From: an uncultured Pelagibacteraceae bacterium
GTDB taxonomy: Bacteria; Pseudomonadota; Alphaproteobacteria; Pelagibacterales; Pelagibacteraceae
Reading direction: 5' to 3'
Assembly (NCBI GenBank): GCA_902559075.1
Contig: CACEGO010000001.1
Location: 43,179 to 107,178 of the forward strand
DNA: 64,000 bases
The translations under genes were made by a program, and so were the position numbers. Of this stretch, positions 41,777 through 51,495 are shown one piece after another (position 1 is the stretch's first letter; every line of letters begins with the position of its first letter). A model generated the notes under the pieces. It was not told the DNA's origin. It was given only the letters and a program-made list of their open reading frames with translations, and made no database searches.

Positions 41777-42670
41777 ATGTCTAAATCCATCTCCTTATTA
41801 AGTGCTTTATTGTGTACTTTCATTTGGGGAACAACTTTTATTGCTCAAGATACAGGCATGGACAATATTGGTCCTTTTACATTTAATGCTGTGAGGTTTT
41901 TTGTTGGTTTTTTAGCCATAACACCACTAATGATTTTATTTGAATTTAAAAATTTTAAATCAGAATTTAAATTAGATAAAAATACTTTCATAATTTATTC
42001 ATTATTAATAGGAATTTCTTTATTTTTAGGCTCCGCACTTCAACAAGTCGCTTTGCTCTATACAGATGTTGCAAATGCTGCCTTCTTTACAATTTTTTAT
42101 GTTCCCATGGTACCAATTATCATTTTTTTGTTTGGTAAAAAATCAATGCACTGGAGTGTATGGCCTTCTGTAGTTCTTTGTTTAATTGGAGGATATTTAT
42201 TAACAAATTTTCATGATGCAACAGTAAGGTTAGGAGATACTTTAGTTGTTCTCGGAGCTTTATTTTGGAGCACTCATATTATTTTTACTGGAATCATTAT
42301 AACTAAATACAATCTTCCTCTCACCTTAGGAGCAGTGCAGACTTTAATTGTAGCTATTTTTTCATTTATAATTGGAATTGTTTATGAAGAATTTATTTTA
42401 AATAATATTTTAAAGGAAATTTATTCAATTTTATATGCTGGGATATTGTCTGGTGGATTTGCATTTGTTTTACAAATTTATGCACAGAGAAATATTACAC
42501 CTGCACCAGCAGCTATTATATTTTCACTTGAAGGAGTATTTGCTACGATAGCTGCTTGGTTTATTTTAAATCAAATTCTAGATATTAATAATCTGCTTGG
42601 ATGTTTTTTTATTCTATGTGGAGTTCTCTTATCTCAATTGCTACCTTTACTTAAAAAAAAATATATTTAA
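41777..42670 (+). CDS. EamA/DMT-family membrane exporter
   Basis: A 297-residue protein of ten predicted membrane segments in two EamA repeats: an N-terminal half starting SALLCTFIWGTTFIAQDTGM and a second half after LGALFWSTHIIFTG. LEGVFATIAAWFILNQ near the C-terminus is typical of the drug/metabolite transporter family. Substrate is unknown. It lies 5 bases after aceF, possibly by co-transcription, but no functional link is shown. It converges on uppP. Confidence 0.88.
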   Translation: MSKSISLLSALLCTFIWGTTFIAQDTGMDNIGPFTFNAVRFFVGFLAITPLMILFEFKNFKSEFKLDKNTFIIYSLLIGISLFLGSALQQVALLYTDVANAAFFTIFYVPMVPIIIFLFGKKSMHWSVWPSVVLCLIGGYLLTNFHDATVRLGDTLVVLGALFWSTHIIFTGIIITKYNLPLTLGAVQTLIVAIFSFIIGIVYEEFILNNILKEIYSILYAGILSGGFAFVLQIYAQRNITPAPAAIIFSLEGVFATIAAWFILNQILDINNLLGCFFILCGVLLSQLLPLLKKKYI

Positions 42671-43431
42671 TAAATTAAATTAAACAAAATTAAGGCAATA
42701 ATAATTCTATAAATTACAAAAGCGTTCATTGAAAATTTATTAATATAAATTAAAAAGAATTTTACTGTTAAGAAAGAAAAGATAAAAGATGATAGAATTG
42801 CAATAACTATTAAGTAGTTAAATTCAATTGTTTGTTCGAAAACATCTTTTAAGCTCAAGACACTAGCCCCCGCCAATGCTGGGATTGAAAGCAAAAAAGA
42901 TATCTTACTTGAATCTACTCTATTAAATTTTAAAATTCTTGCAGCTGTTATAGTAATTCCTGCCCTACTCACTCCTGGTACAAGAGAGAAAATTTGGAAA
43001 ATACCAATAAATATTATTGACTGAAAATTTAAATTTGAAGAAATTTTTTTATCAAATCGATTTTTGTCTGAGATATATAAAATAATTGCAAATATTAATG
43101 TAGTCCATGCTATAATTTCTACGTTTCTTAACTGATAAATTAAACCTGTATTATAAAGTATGTAGCCAACAATTATTAAAGGAATAGATCCAATTATAAT
43201 TAAACTTAAAAGTCTTTTATTTTTTCTAGCATCAAATAGCTCATCTTTAAAAAAATATATTATTGCTACTAGTGATCCTAAATGAAGGCTTATATCAATT
43301 AAAAGAGAACTGGATTTAAATTCATATAATGTCGAAACCAAAATTAAATGAGCCGAGGAGCTTATAGGCAGAAATTCTGATATTCCTTGAATTGCAGAGA
43401 GAATTAAAACTTCTATAATATTTTGAAACAT
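42667..43431 (-). CDS. uppP: Undecaprenyl-diphosphatase
   Basis: UppP (BacA) removes a phosphate from undecaprenyl diphosphate so the carrier can be reused for peptidoglycan and LPS. The 254-residue polytopic membrane protein has the two active-site blocks: QGISEFLPISSSAHLIL (about 15-31, Glu-rich EFLPISSSAH) and LVPGVSRAGITITAAR (about 155-170, with serine and arginine). Length is slightly shorter than the usual 270. It converges on the EamA gene with a 4-base overlap. Confidence 0.95.
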   Translation of the reverse strand: MFQNIIEVLILSAIQGISEFLPISSSAHLILVSTLYEFKSSSLLIDISLHLGSLVAIIYFFKDELFDARKNKRLLSLIIIGSIPLIIVGYILYNTGLIYQLRNVEIIAWTTLIFAIILYISDKNRFDKKISSNLNFQSIIFIGIFQIFSLVPGVSRAGITITAARILKFNRVDSSKISFLLSIPALAGASVLSLKDVFEQTIEFNYLIVIAILSSFIFSFLTVKFFLIYINKFSMNAFVIYRIIIALILFNLIY

Positions 43432-43538
43432 TATTTCTTCGTAACTTATAAAGTATTTATTTAAAACAATTCGATTTAAGCATAATAGCTATGCAATAAT
43501 TAAAAACTTGTTTATTGGCAGTAATAATTCAATAATTA

Positions 43539-43557
43539 AGGTCAATATATATGACCT
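43539..43557. promoter_or_regulatory. Inverted repeat in the gltD upstream region
   Basis: AGGTCA and TGACCT stand as perfect arms around the seven-base A/T spacer (AGGTCAATATATATGACCT), 58 bases before the gltD ATG. This is the most marked dyad in the 183-base gap between divergent uppP and gltD. It may be an operator for nitrogen regulation or a leader hairpin; nothing shows which protein would bind. Confidence 0.4.
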
Positions 43558-43614
43558 ATTTTATGCTTTATATACATAAATCAAGGTATATTTTGCCAAA
43601 ACTTAAATAATATT

Positions 43615-45054
43615 ATGCCAGATAAAATGCTCAAATTCGTTAAAATAGGTCAACAAACTCCACCTAAAAGGGAAGTTGATAAGAGAAAGAAAGATTTTAA
43701 CGAGATTTATGACGAGTATATCAATGAAAAAGCCAAAGAACAGTCAAGTAGGTGTTCGCAATGTGGAGTGCCTTTTTGCCAAGTTCATTGTCCTTTAAGT
43801 AACAACATTCCAGATTGGCTTAAACTGACAGCTGAGGGAAGATTAAAAGAGGCGTATGAATTATCCCAAAGCACAAACAATATGCCAGAAGTGTGTGGCC
43901 GAATTTGCCCCCAAGATAGATTATGCGAGGGAAATTGTGTAATTGAACAGTCTGGTCATGGAACAGTAACTATTGGATCAGTAGAAAAATATATTACAGA
44001 TAATGCTTGGGCTCAGGGCTGGGTAAAACCAATTAATATAACGAATGAAAAAGATCAAAGCGTAGGAATTATAGGATCAGGTCCTGCCGGATTAGCTGCT
44101 GCAGAACAATTAAGAAAAAATGGGTATAAAATTACTGTCTACGATAGATATGATAGAGCAGGAGGATTATTAATTTATGGAATTCCAAATTTTAAATTAG
44201 AAAAAGAAGTTGTGGAAAGAAGAACAAAACTCTTAAAGGATGGAGGAATTGAATTTGTTCAAAATTTTGAAGTTGGTAAGGATGCAAGCCTAGACCAATT
44301 GAGAAAAAAACACGATGCAATTTTAATTGCAACAGGAGTTTATAAAGCAAGAGAAGTAAACTTACCTGGAAATGATCTTGATAATATTTTTCCTGCAATG
44401 GATTTTTTAACAGCATCTAATAAAAAAGGTTTAGGAGATGATGTTGAGTTGTTTGATAAAGGAATTTTAAATGCAGAAGGTAAAGACATTGTTGTAATCG
44501 GTGGAGGTGATACAGCAATGGATTGTGTAAGAACTTCTGTAAGACAGAAGGCAAAATCTGTTAAATGTTTGTATAGAAGAGATAAAGAAAATATGCCAGG
44601 ATCTGCTAGAGAAGTTGCAAATGCAGAAGAAGAAGGTGTTGAGTTTGTTTGGTTATCAAGTCCCAAGGAATTTAAAGGCACAAATAAAATAGAAAAAATA
44701 ATTGTAGATCAAATTAAATTAGGTCAACCAGACGAGACAGGAAGAAGAAAGCCACAAGTAGAGGAAGGTTCAAGTTACGAAATAAAGGCAGATATGGTTA
44801 TCAAAGCACTTGGTTTTGATCCTGAGGATTTACCAAATTTATTTGACAGTAGTGAATTACAAGTAACAAAGTGGGGAACTATTAAAACAGATTTTGATAC
44901 TATGGAAACAAATATAAAAGGGGTGTTTGCTGCTGGTGATATAGTTAGAGGAGCCTCATTAGTTGTTTGGGCGATAAAAGATGGAAGAGATGCGGCAGCT
45001 TCAATTAAAACTTATCTAGAAAGTAAATCTAAAGTCGAAAAAAGAGTGGCTTAA
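43615..45054 (+). CDS. gltD: Glutamate synthase small (beta) subunit
   Basis: GltD carries NADPH electrons through FAD and Fe-S clusters to GltB. The 479-residue protein has N-terminal cysteine clusters (CSQCGVPFCQVHCP, about 43-56; CGRICPQDRLCEGNC, about 95-110), the FAD motif GIIGSGPAGLAAAEQL and the NADPH motif VIGGGDTAMDCVRT, ending with GVFAAGDIVRGASLVVWAI. The gene order is gltD then gltB, with a one-base TAATG overlap. An alternative ATG nine bases later (43624) cannot be excluded. An inverted repeat lies upstream. Confidence 0.96.
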   Translation: MPDKMLKFVKIGQQTPPKREVDKRKKDFNEIYDEYINEKAKEQSSRCSQCGVPFCQVHCPLSNNIPDWLKLTAEGRLKEAYELSQSTNNMPEVCGRICPQDRLCEGNCVIEQSGHGTVTIGSVEKYITDNAWAQGWVKPINITNEKDQSVGIIGSGPAGLAAAEQLRKNGYKITVYDRYDRAGGLLIYGIPNFKLEKEVVERRTKLLKDGGIEFVQNFEVGKDASLDQLRKKHDAILIATGVYKAREVNLPGNDLDNIFPAMDFLTASNKKGLGDDVELFDKGILNAEGKDIVVIGGGDTAMDCVRTSVRQKAKSVKCLYRRDKENMPGSAREVANAEEEGVEFVWLSSPKEFKGTNKIEKIIVDQIKLGQPDETGRRKPQVEEGSSYEIKADMVIKALGFDPEDLPNLFDSSELQVTKWGTIKTDFDTMETNIKGVFAAGDIVRGASLVVWAIKDGRDAAASIKTYLESKSKVEKRVA

Positions 45055-48000
45055 TGGAAAATTATAAAAAGAACCTTCACCTTTTAAAAGAAAATAATGT
45101 TTATTCAGAAGATATGGAGCATGATGCTTGTGGTGTTGGTATAATTGCATCAACTGAAGGTAAAAAATCTCGTAAAGTTGTAGAGTATGGAATTGAAGCG
45201 TTAAAAGCTGTTTGGCACAGAGGTGCTGTAGATGCCGATGGGAAAACTGGTGATGGAGCTGGAATTCATGTTGAAATACCAAAAGATTTCTTCATTGAAA
45301 AGATAGAAGTGACAGGACACACGCATGACAATTCTGAAATATGTGTGGGCATGATATTTCTACCTCGGAATGATTACGCAGCACAAGAAAGTTGCAAAAC
45401 TATTGTTGAAAGCGAATTAACAAAAAATGATTTTAGTATTTATGGTTGGAGACAAGTTCCAGTTAATCCAAAAGTTTTAGGAGAAAAGGCGTTCCAAACA
45501 ATGCCTGAAATTATCCAGGTATTGTTTAAACCTTATAATCAAGAATTAACAAATAAAGATTTAGAAAGAAAAATTTATGAAATTAGAAGAAAGATAGAAA
45601 ATGAAGCTTTTAAAAAATCTTTAAACAATTTTTATATTTGTTCATTGAGTTCTAAGTCTATCATTTACAAGGGAATGTTTTTAGCTGAAGCTATCTCAGA
45701 TTTTTACCTTGATCTAAAAGATGAGAGATTTGTTTCAAGGTTTGCTATTTTTCATCAAAGATTTTCAACAAACACAGCACCTAGCTGGAATTTAGCTCAA
45801 CCCTTTAGAGCTATAGCACATAATGGAGAAATTAATACTTATAGAGGAAATAAAAATTGGATGAAAGTTCATGAACAAGAGATGAACAGTCCACTTTTTG
45901 ACGATGTTGAAAACTTAAAACCTGTTATACAACAGGGAGCATCAGACTCTGCTGCATTAGACAATGTTTTTGAATTATTAAATATATCAGGTCAGCCCGC
46001 TCCTTTGGCGAAGCTTATGTTAGTTCCAGATGCATGGTCTAAAAAAAATAAAACTCTACCAAAAGATCATCAACAATTATTTAATTTTTTAAACAGCACT
46101 ATGGAGCCATGGGATGGACCAGCGGCTATCGCTGGAACCGATAATGAGTGGGTTATAGCAGCAAATGATAGAAATGGATTAAGACCTTTAAGATACGCAA
46201 TTACAAAAGATAAATTATTATTTGCAGGATCTGAAACAGGAATGATTGAATTAAATGAAAAAAGAATTTTGTCAAAGGGCAGATTGGGTCCTGGGGAAAT
46301 AATTGGAGTAAGAATAGAAAAAGGAAAGGTATTTACTAACAAGCAAATAAAAGATTATTTAGCTAAAGAATATAAACACTTTAATTCACAAATTATCGAC
46401 CTAGATGATAAGTTAACTATTTCAGATGAAAAAAATTCTTTTTCGGGAGATGATTTAAGAAGAAGGCAATATACTTTTGGAATAAGCTTAGAAGACCTTG
46501 AGCTCATACTGCATCCTATGGCAGAAGATGCCAAAGAAGCAACTGGATCTATGGGGGACGATACGCCGTTAGCTGTTTTGTCAGATAGATATAGACCGTT
46601 ATACCATTTTTTTAGACAGAATTTTAGCCAAGTCACAAACCCACCAATAGATTCTTTAAGGGAAAACAAGGTTATGAGCCTTAAAACAAGATTTGGAAAT
46701 CTTGGAAATATTTTAAATTTTGATAATTTAACAAAGCAAAATATTTATGTTTTAAATAGTCCAATATTATCAAATTCTCAATTTGAAAAATTTATAAATT
46801 TTTTTGGCAATAATTCATCTATAATTGACTGTACTTTTTCTGGGGAAGAAACTTTATTTGATTCAATTAAAAAGCTTCAAAAAGAAGCTGAAATTGCAGT
46901 AAGACAGGGAGTTACTCAATTGATTTTAAGTGATAAAGAGCTTTCTAACTCAAAACTTCCAATACCAATGCTTTTAGCAGTTGGATCAATTAACTCATTC
47001 CTTATTGAAAAAAAATTAAGAGGATATGTATCAATTAATATTCAATCTGGAGAGGCTTTAGATACACACTCTTTTGCAACCTTAATAGGAGTTGGAGCAA
47101 CTACTGTAAATCCTTATTTAGCATTTGATAGTTTATTTCAGCGTCATGAAAAGAAATTATTTGGTCAATTCAGCTTTGATGAATGTGTGGAGAGATACAT
47201 AAAATCAGTAAACGCAGGCCTATTAAAAATTATGTCTAAGATGGGCATTTCAGTTCTAAGTTCTTATAGAGGTGGATGTAACTTTGAAACTGTAGGTTTA
47301 AGTAGAACAATTGTGGCAGATTATTTTCCAGGAATTGTTTCTAAAATTTCTGGTATTGGACTTACGGGTATAGAAAAAAAAATTAGAGAAATTCATAAAG
47401 AGGCATTTGAAAGTTCCGAAACTATTTTGCCGATAGGTGGTATATACAGATATCGTAAAAATGGCGAAACACATCAATATCAGGGAAAATTAATTCATTT
47501 ACTTCAAAGCGCTGTTGGATCTAATTCTTATGATGCTTATAAAAGATATGCTGATGGAATATATAGTTTACCACCTATTAATCTTAGAGACTTAATTGAT
47601 TTTAGAGAAAAAAAATTAAGTGGGCCAATAGATATTTCTGAGGTTGAACCAATAGAAAATATTTTAAAAAGATTTGGAAGCGGGAGCATGTCTCATGGAG
47701 CTTTATCGAAAGAGGCACATGAAACTCTAGCAACTGGCATGAATAGGATCAAAGGTGCTTCATGTAGTGGAGAGGGTGGTGAAGATGCAAGTAGATTTAA
47801 AGTTTTAGATAATGGTGATAGCGCAAACTCAAGAGTTAAACAAATAGCTTCTGCGAGATTCGGGGTTACAGTTAATTATCTTAATAATTGTAATGAGATA
47901 GAAATTAAAATTGCACAGGGTGCTAAGCCTGGTGAGGGGGGACAATTACCAGGATTTAAAGTAACAGAAGAGATTGCCAAACTTAGACATTCGACTCCTG

Positions 48001-49559
48001 GAGTAACTTTAATATCACCACCACCACATCATGATATTTATTCAATTGAGGATCTTGCACAATTAATTTATGATTTGAAACAGATAAATCCTAAAGCTAG
48101 AATAGGAGTTAAATTAGTTGCTTCGTCTGGTGTAGGAACTATTGCAGCTGGTGTAGCAAAAGCAAAAGCAGATATAATATTAATTTCTGGACATAATGGC
48201 GGAACAGGAGCAACACCTCAAACAAGTGTTAAGTATGTAGGAATACCGTGGGAAATGGGTTTAACAGAAGCAAACCAAGTATTAACTTTAAATAATCTTA
48301 GACATAAAGTTACATTAAGAACAGACGGTGGAATTAAAACTGGAAGAGATGTGGTAATAGCAGCAATGATGGGTGCTGAAGAATATGGTGTTGCTACTAC
48401 TGCATTAGTTGCAATGGGATGTATAATGGTAAGGCAGTGTCATTCTAATACATGTCCAGTAGGAGTTTGTACACAAGATGAAAAGCTTAGAGAAAAATTT
48501 ACCGGAACTCCAGAAAAAGTAGTTAATCTTTTCACATTTATAGCCACTGAAGTAAGAGAGATACTAGCAAATTTAGGTTTTAAATCATTAAATGAAGTGA
48601 TTGGTAGGACTGATTTGCTAAAACAAATTAGTAAAGGTTCTCCAAATTTAGATGATCTAGATTTAAATCCTTTATTTGTTCAAGCTGACACTGGAAGAAA
48701 TTCAAGGTATTGTAAGGATCAAGAAATAAATAGCGTACCAGATACTCTTGACCAAGAAATCTGGCCAGAAATTGAAAACGCTTTAGATAATTCTGAAAAA
48801 ATTGAAAAAGAATATCAAATAAAAAATACTCACAGGGCAGTAGGCACAAGAATTTCTCATCATTTATATAAAAAATATGGTTATGAAAAACTTGATGAAA
48901 ACTTTTTAGTCTTAAATTTCAAAGGATCAGCGGGTCAATCATTTGGTGCGTTCTCTTCAAAAGGTTTAAAGCTTGTATTAAAGGGAGATGCTAATGATTA
49001 TGTTGGTAAAGGTTTGTCAGGAGCTACAATTTCAATAAAATTACCTGAAGAGAGTAATTTGGTTTCAAATGAGAATACAATTTTAGGCAATACTGTTCTT
49101 TATGGAGCTACTTCAGGAAAACTTTTTGCTGCTGGCCAAGCTGGCGAAAGATTTTCTGTTAGAAATTCTGGTGCAATTACAGTAATTGAAGGATGCGATT
49201 CTAATGGATGTGAATATATGACTGGTGGAACTGTAGTAATTTTAGGAGATGTTGGTGATAATTTTGCAGCTGGTATGACCGGTGGAATGGCCTTTATATA
49301 TGATAAAAAACAACAATTTGAGAAAAAAGTAAATCCCGAGTCAGTCGTATGGCAAAATGTAGAAACAGATTATTGGATAGAATTTTTAAAAAATTTAATA
49401 AATGAGCATCTCAAAGAAACAGGATCACATTTATCTAAAAAATTAATAGAAAGTTTTGATGAAGAAATTAATAATTTCATTCAAGTATGTCCAAAAGAAA
49501 TGTTAGATAAATTAAAAAATCCTATAACGTTAAAAAAACAAGTTAAAAAAGTTGGTTAA
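45054..49559 (+). CDS. gltB: Glutamate synthase large (alpha) subunit
   Basis: GltB converts glutamine and 2-oxoglutarate to two glutamates. The 1501-residue protein has a class II amidotransferase domain whose nucleophile C26 lies in HDACGVGIIAS after a 25-residue propeptide, a central domain, the FMN-binding synthase domain (GKLIH..., GAKPGEGGQLPGFKV, SGHNGGTGATPQTSVKYVGIPWEMGL), the [3Fe-4S] cluster region CHSNTCPVGVCTQ (about 1128) and the C-terminal beta-helix. Its length matches the family. Its start overlaps gltD; its stop overlaps that of the minus-strand hydrolase by 4 bases. Confidence 0.98.
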   Translation: MENYKKNLHLLKENNVYSEDMEHDACGVGIIASTEGKKSRKVVEYGIEALKAVWHRGAVDADGKTGDGAGIHVEIPKDFFIEKIEVTGHTHDNSEICVGMIFLPRNDYAAQESCKTIVESELTKNDFSIYGWRQVPVNPKVLGEKAFQTMPEIIQVLFKPYNQELTNKDLERKIYEIRRKIENEAFKKSLNNFYICSLSSKSIIYKGMFLAEAISDFYLDLKDERFVSRFAIFHQRFSTNTAPSWNLAQPFRAIAHNGEINTYRGNKNWMKVHEQEMNSPLFDDVENLKPVIQQGASDSAALDNVFELLNISGQPAPLAKLMLVPDAWSKKNKTLPKDHQQLFNFLNSTMEPWDGPAAIAGTDNEWVIAANDRNGLRPLRYAITKDKLLFAGSETGMIELNEKRILSKGRLGPGEIIGVRIEKGKVFTNKQIKDYLAKEYKHFNSQIIDLDDKLTISDEKNSFSGDDLRRRQYTFGISLEDLELILHPMAEDAKEATGSMGDDTPLAVLSDRYRPLYHFFRQNFSQVTNPPIDSLRENKVMSLKTRFGNLGNILNFDNLTKQNIYVLNSPILSNSQFEKFINFFGNNSSIIDCTFSGEETLFDSIKKLQKEAEIAVRQGVTQLILSDKELSNSKLPIPMLLAVGSINSFLIEKKLRGYVSINIQSGEALDTHSFATLIGVGATTVNPYLAFDSLFQRHEKKLFGQFSFDECVERYIKSVNAGLLKIMSKMGISVLSSYRGGCNFETVGLSRTIVADYFPGIVSKISGIGLTGIEKKIREIHKEAFESSETILPIGGIYRYRKNGETHQYQGKLIHLLQSAVGSNSYDAYKRYADGIYSLPPINLRDLIDFREKKLSGPIDISEVEPIENILKRFGSGSMSHGALSKEAHETLATGMNRIKGASCSGEGGEDASRFKVLDNGDSANSRVKQIASARFGVTVNYLNNCNEIEIKIAQGAKPGEGGQLPGFKVTEEIAKLRHSTPGVTLISPPPHHDIYSIEDLAQLIYDLKQINPKARIGVKLVASSGVGTIAAGVAKAKADIILISGHNGGTGATPQTSVKYVGIPWEMGLTEANQVLTLNNLRHKVTLRTDGGIKTGRDVVIAAMMGAEEYGVATTALVAMGCIMVRQCHSNTCPVGVCTQDEKLREKFTGTPEKVVNLFTFIATEVREILANLGFKSLNEVIGRTDLLKQISKGSPNLDDLDLNPLFVQADTGRNSRYCKDQEINSVPDTLDQEIWPEIENALDNSEKIEKEYQIKNTHRAVGTRISHHLYKKYGYEKLDENFLVLNFKGSAGQSFGAFSSKGLKLVLKGDANDYVGKGLSGATISIKLPEESNLVSNENTILGNTVLYGATSGKLFAAGQAGERFSVRNSGAITVIEGCDSNGCEYMTGGTVVILGDVGDNFAAGMTGGMAFIYDKKQQFEKKVNPESVVWQNVETDYWIEFLKNLINEHLKETGSHLSKKLIESFDEEINNFIQVCPKEMLDKLKNPITLKKQVKKVG

Positions 49560-50299
49560 ATTAACAAATTAAGCTCTTTTAAAATTATATTAAGCCATTT
49601 TTTATTTGATAAACTGTGATCACCTTTTTTTATAATATTTAATTTTTTCTTAGCTTTCGGAAATAATTTTAAAACTTTTCTTGAATATGAGACAGGGACT
49701 ACTTCGTCCTTTTCACCATGTACCATTGTTACTTTAATATTTGAATTAATTTTCTTATTCAAAACTTTGTTTTTTCTTCCATCTTTTATTAGCTGAAGTG
49801 AAATTGGATATTCATAATTTCCGTGTTTTAAATGATAAATTCCCTCTCTCATTGTTTCATCTTTCATCTTTTTCGTAAATTTTTTCCACATTAAGTTTTC
49901 TAAAAATTCAGGAGCAGCACCTATTCCCAAAAATCCCTTAATTTGTTTTTTAAATATTTTAAATTGATTAAGAGAAATCCATGCTCCCATACTTGAACCA
50001 ATTAATATAAAGTCTTTTCTTTTTACATATTTTCTTATTAGAATAGACGTCTCTTTACTCCATTTTGAAATATTTCCTTTAATAAATTTACCTGAAGATT
50101 TTCCATGTCCGGAGTATTCAAGTGCTAAAAAACTTAACTTATTTTTCTTGGCAAACTTTAAAAATGCATTTGGTTTTTCTCCTTCAAGGTCTGACATAAA
50201 ACCGTGTAAAAAAACTATAAAAGAACTATTTTTAAAAATTTTGGCAATATGTCTGATTTTCTTTGTATTTGATATTTTATGAAATATGAAATTTGCCAT
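49556..50299 (-). CDS. Alpha/beta hydrolase
   Basis: A 247-residue alpha/beta hydrolase with the oxyanion segment VFLHGFMSDLEG, ALEYSGHGKSSG, nucleophile elbow LIGSSMGAWISL (Ser near 100), an aspartate in MVHGEKDEVVP and histidine in KKGDHSLSN. It resembles a group of cytosolic acyl-peptide/BEM46-like esterases in alphaproteobacteria; the substrate is unknown. No signal peptide is seen. It diverges from the GT4 gene over 41 bases and converges on gltB. Confidence 0.85.
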   Translation of the reverse strand: MANFIFHKISNTKKIRHIAKIFKNSSFIVFLHGFMSDLEGEKPNAFLKFAKKNKLSFLALEYSGHGKSSGKFIKGNISKWSKETSILIRKYVKRKDFILIGSSMGAWISLNQFKIFKKQIKGFLGIGAAPEFLENLMWKKFTKKMKDETMREGIYHLKHGNYEYPISLQLIKDGRKNKVLNKKINSNIKVTMVHGEKDEVVPVSYSRKVLKLFPKAKKKLNIIKKGDHSLSNKKWLNIILKELNLLI

Positions 50300-50340
50300 A
50301 ATCGTTTATAAATTTGTCTATTAATATATAATCATATCAA

Positions 50341-51495
50341 ATGTCATCTGATTTAAAAGTTTTACAAGTAATACCAAAATTAGGTTATGGAGGAGCTGAA
50401 ACAGGCTGTTTTGACATCGCTCATTACTTAACCGAAAATAATTGTAAATCTTTTATAGTTACAAGTGGTGGTGAATTACTAAAATTTGTAGATAAAAAAA
50501 AAGTAAAAGTATTTAGGTTGCCAGTAAATAGTAAAAACCCACTATTAATTTTAATAAATGCTATAATTTTAATTGGTATAATTTTAATTAATAATATTTC
50601 TATAGTCCATGCAAGGAGTAGAGCTCCAGCTTGGTCATGTTTATTAGCAACGAAACTAACTGGTAGAAAATTTGTTACAACATTTCATGGAACATACAAT
50701 TTCAAAAATAATTTAAAAAAATTCTATAATTCTATTATGACAAGATCTGATTTAATAATTGCAGGGTCTAATTTTATATTTTCGCATATTAAACAAAATT
50801 ATTCTGAATATCTAAATGATAAGAAAAAATTGTTAGTTATTTTTAGAGGTATTAATGTTGATTATTTTGATCCGACAACAAAATTTGAGTCTGATGAAAA
50901 AAAATTATTAACAACATGGAATATAGAAAAAGATAAAAAAATTATTCTTTTACCAGGGAGATTAACATCTTGGAAAGGACAAGAAGTTTTTATTGAAGCA
51001 ATTAATTTAGTTAATATAGAATTGGGTTATGAAGCATTTTATGCTGTTATTCTAGGTAGTGATCAAGGTAGAGATTTATACAAGAAAAAGTTAATTAGAC
51101 TTTCAGAACAACATAGGCTGTCAAAGCAAATTAAATTTATAGATCACTGTAAGGATATGGCTTTGGCCTATAAGGTGTCAGATATTGTAGTTTCAGCTTC
51201 AACAGAGCCCGAAGCTTTTGGAAGAGTTGCTGTTGAAGCACAATCAATGGAGACGCCAATTGTTGCAAGTAATATTGGTGGCTCAAATGAAACAATTATA
51301 GATGAAAAGACAGGTTTTTTATATGAAGCGGGAAATGCTAAATCCTTAAGTAAGAAAATTTTAAAACTTCTTTATTTAGATGAAACACTATTAAAATCAA
51401 TTGGTATCGAAGGGAGAAAAAACATAGTTCAAAAATTTAATGTTGAAAAAATGTGTTTTTCTACATATTCAGAGTATAAAAGATTATTAAATTAA
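50341..51495 (+). CDS. Glycosyltransferase family 4
   Basis: A 384-residue GT-B retaining glycosyltransferase. The N-terminal domain starts VLQVIPKLGYGGAETGC, a donor/acceptor loop typical of GT4. The C-terminal domain has ILLPGRLTSWKGQEVFIEAI and the EPEAFGRVAVEAQSMETPIVAS block (about 287-309) with the EX7E pattern that contacts the nucleotide sugar. It probably adds a sugar to a surface glycan; donor and acceptor are unknown. Its stop directly precedes the thrS start, so it is upstream in the thrS-infC-rpmI-rplT cluster. Confidence 0.9.
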   Translation: MSSDLKVLQVIPKLGYGGAETGCFDIAHYLTENNCKSFIVTSGGELLKFVDKKKVKVFRLPVNSKNPLLILINAIILIGIILINNISIVHARSRAPAWSCLLATKLTGRKFVTTFHGTYNFKNNLKKFYNSIMTRSDLIIAGSNFIFSHIKQNYSEYLNDKKKLLVIFRGINVDYFDPTTKFESDEKKLLTTWNIEKDKKIILLPGRLTSWKGQEVFIEAINLVNIELGYEAFYAVILGSDQGRDLYKKKLIRLSEQHRLSKQIKFIDHCKDMALAYKVSDIVVSASTEPEAFGRVAVEAQSMETPIVASNIGGSNETIIDEKTGFLYEAGNAKSLSKKILKLLYLDETLLKSIGIEGRKNIVQKFNVEKMCFSTYSEYKRLLN

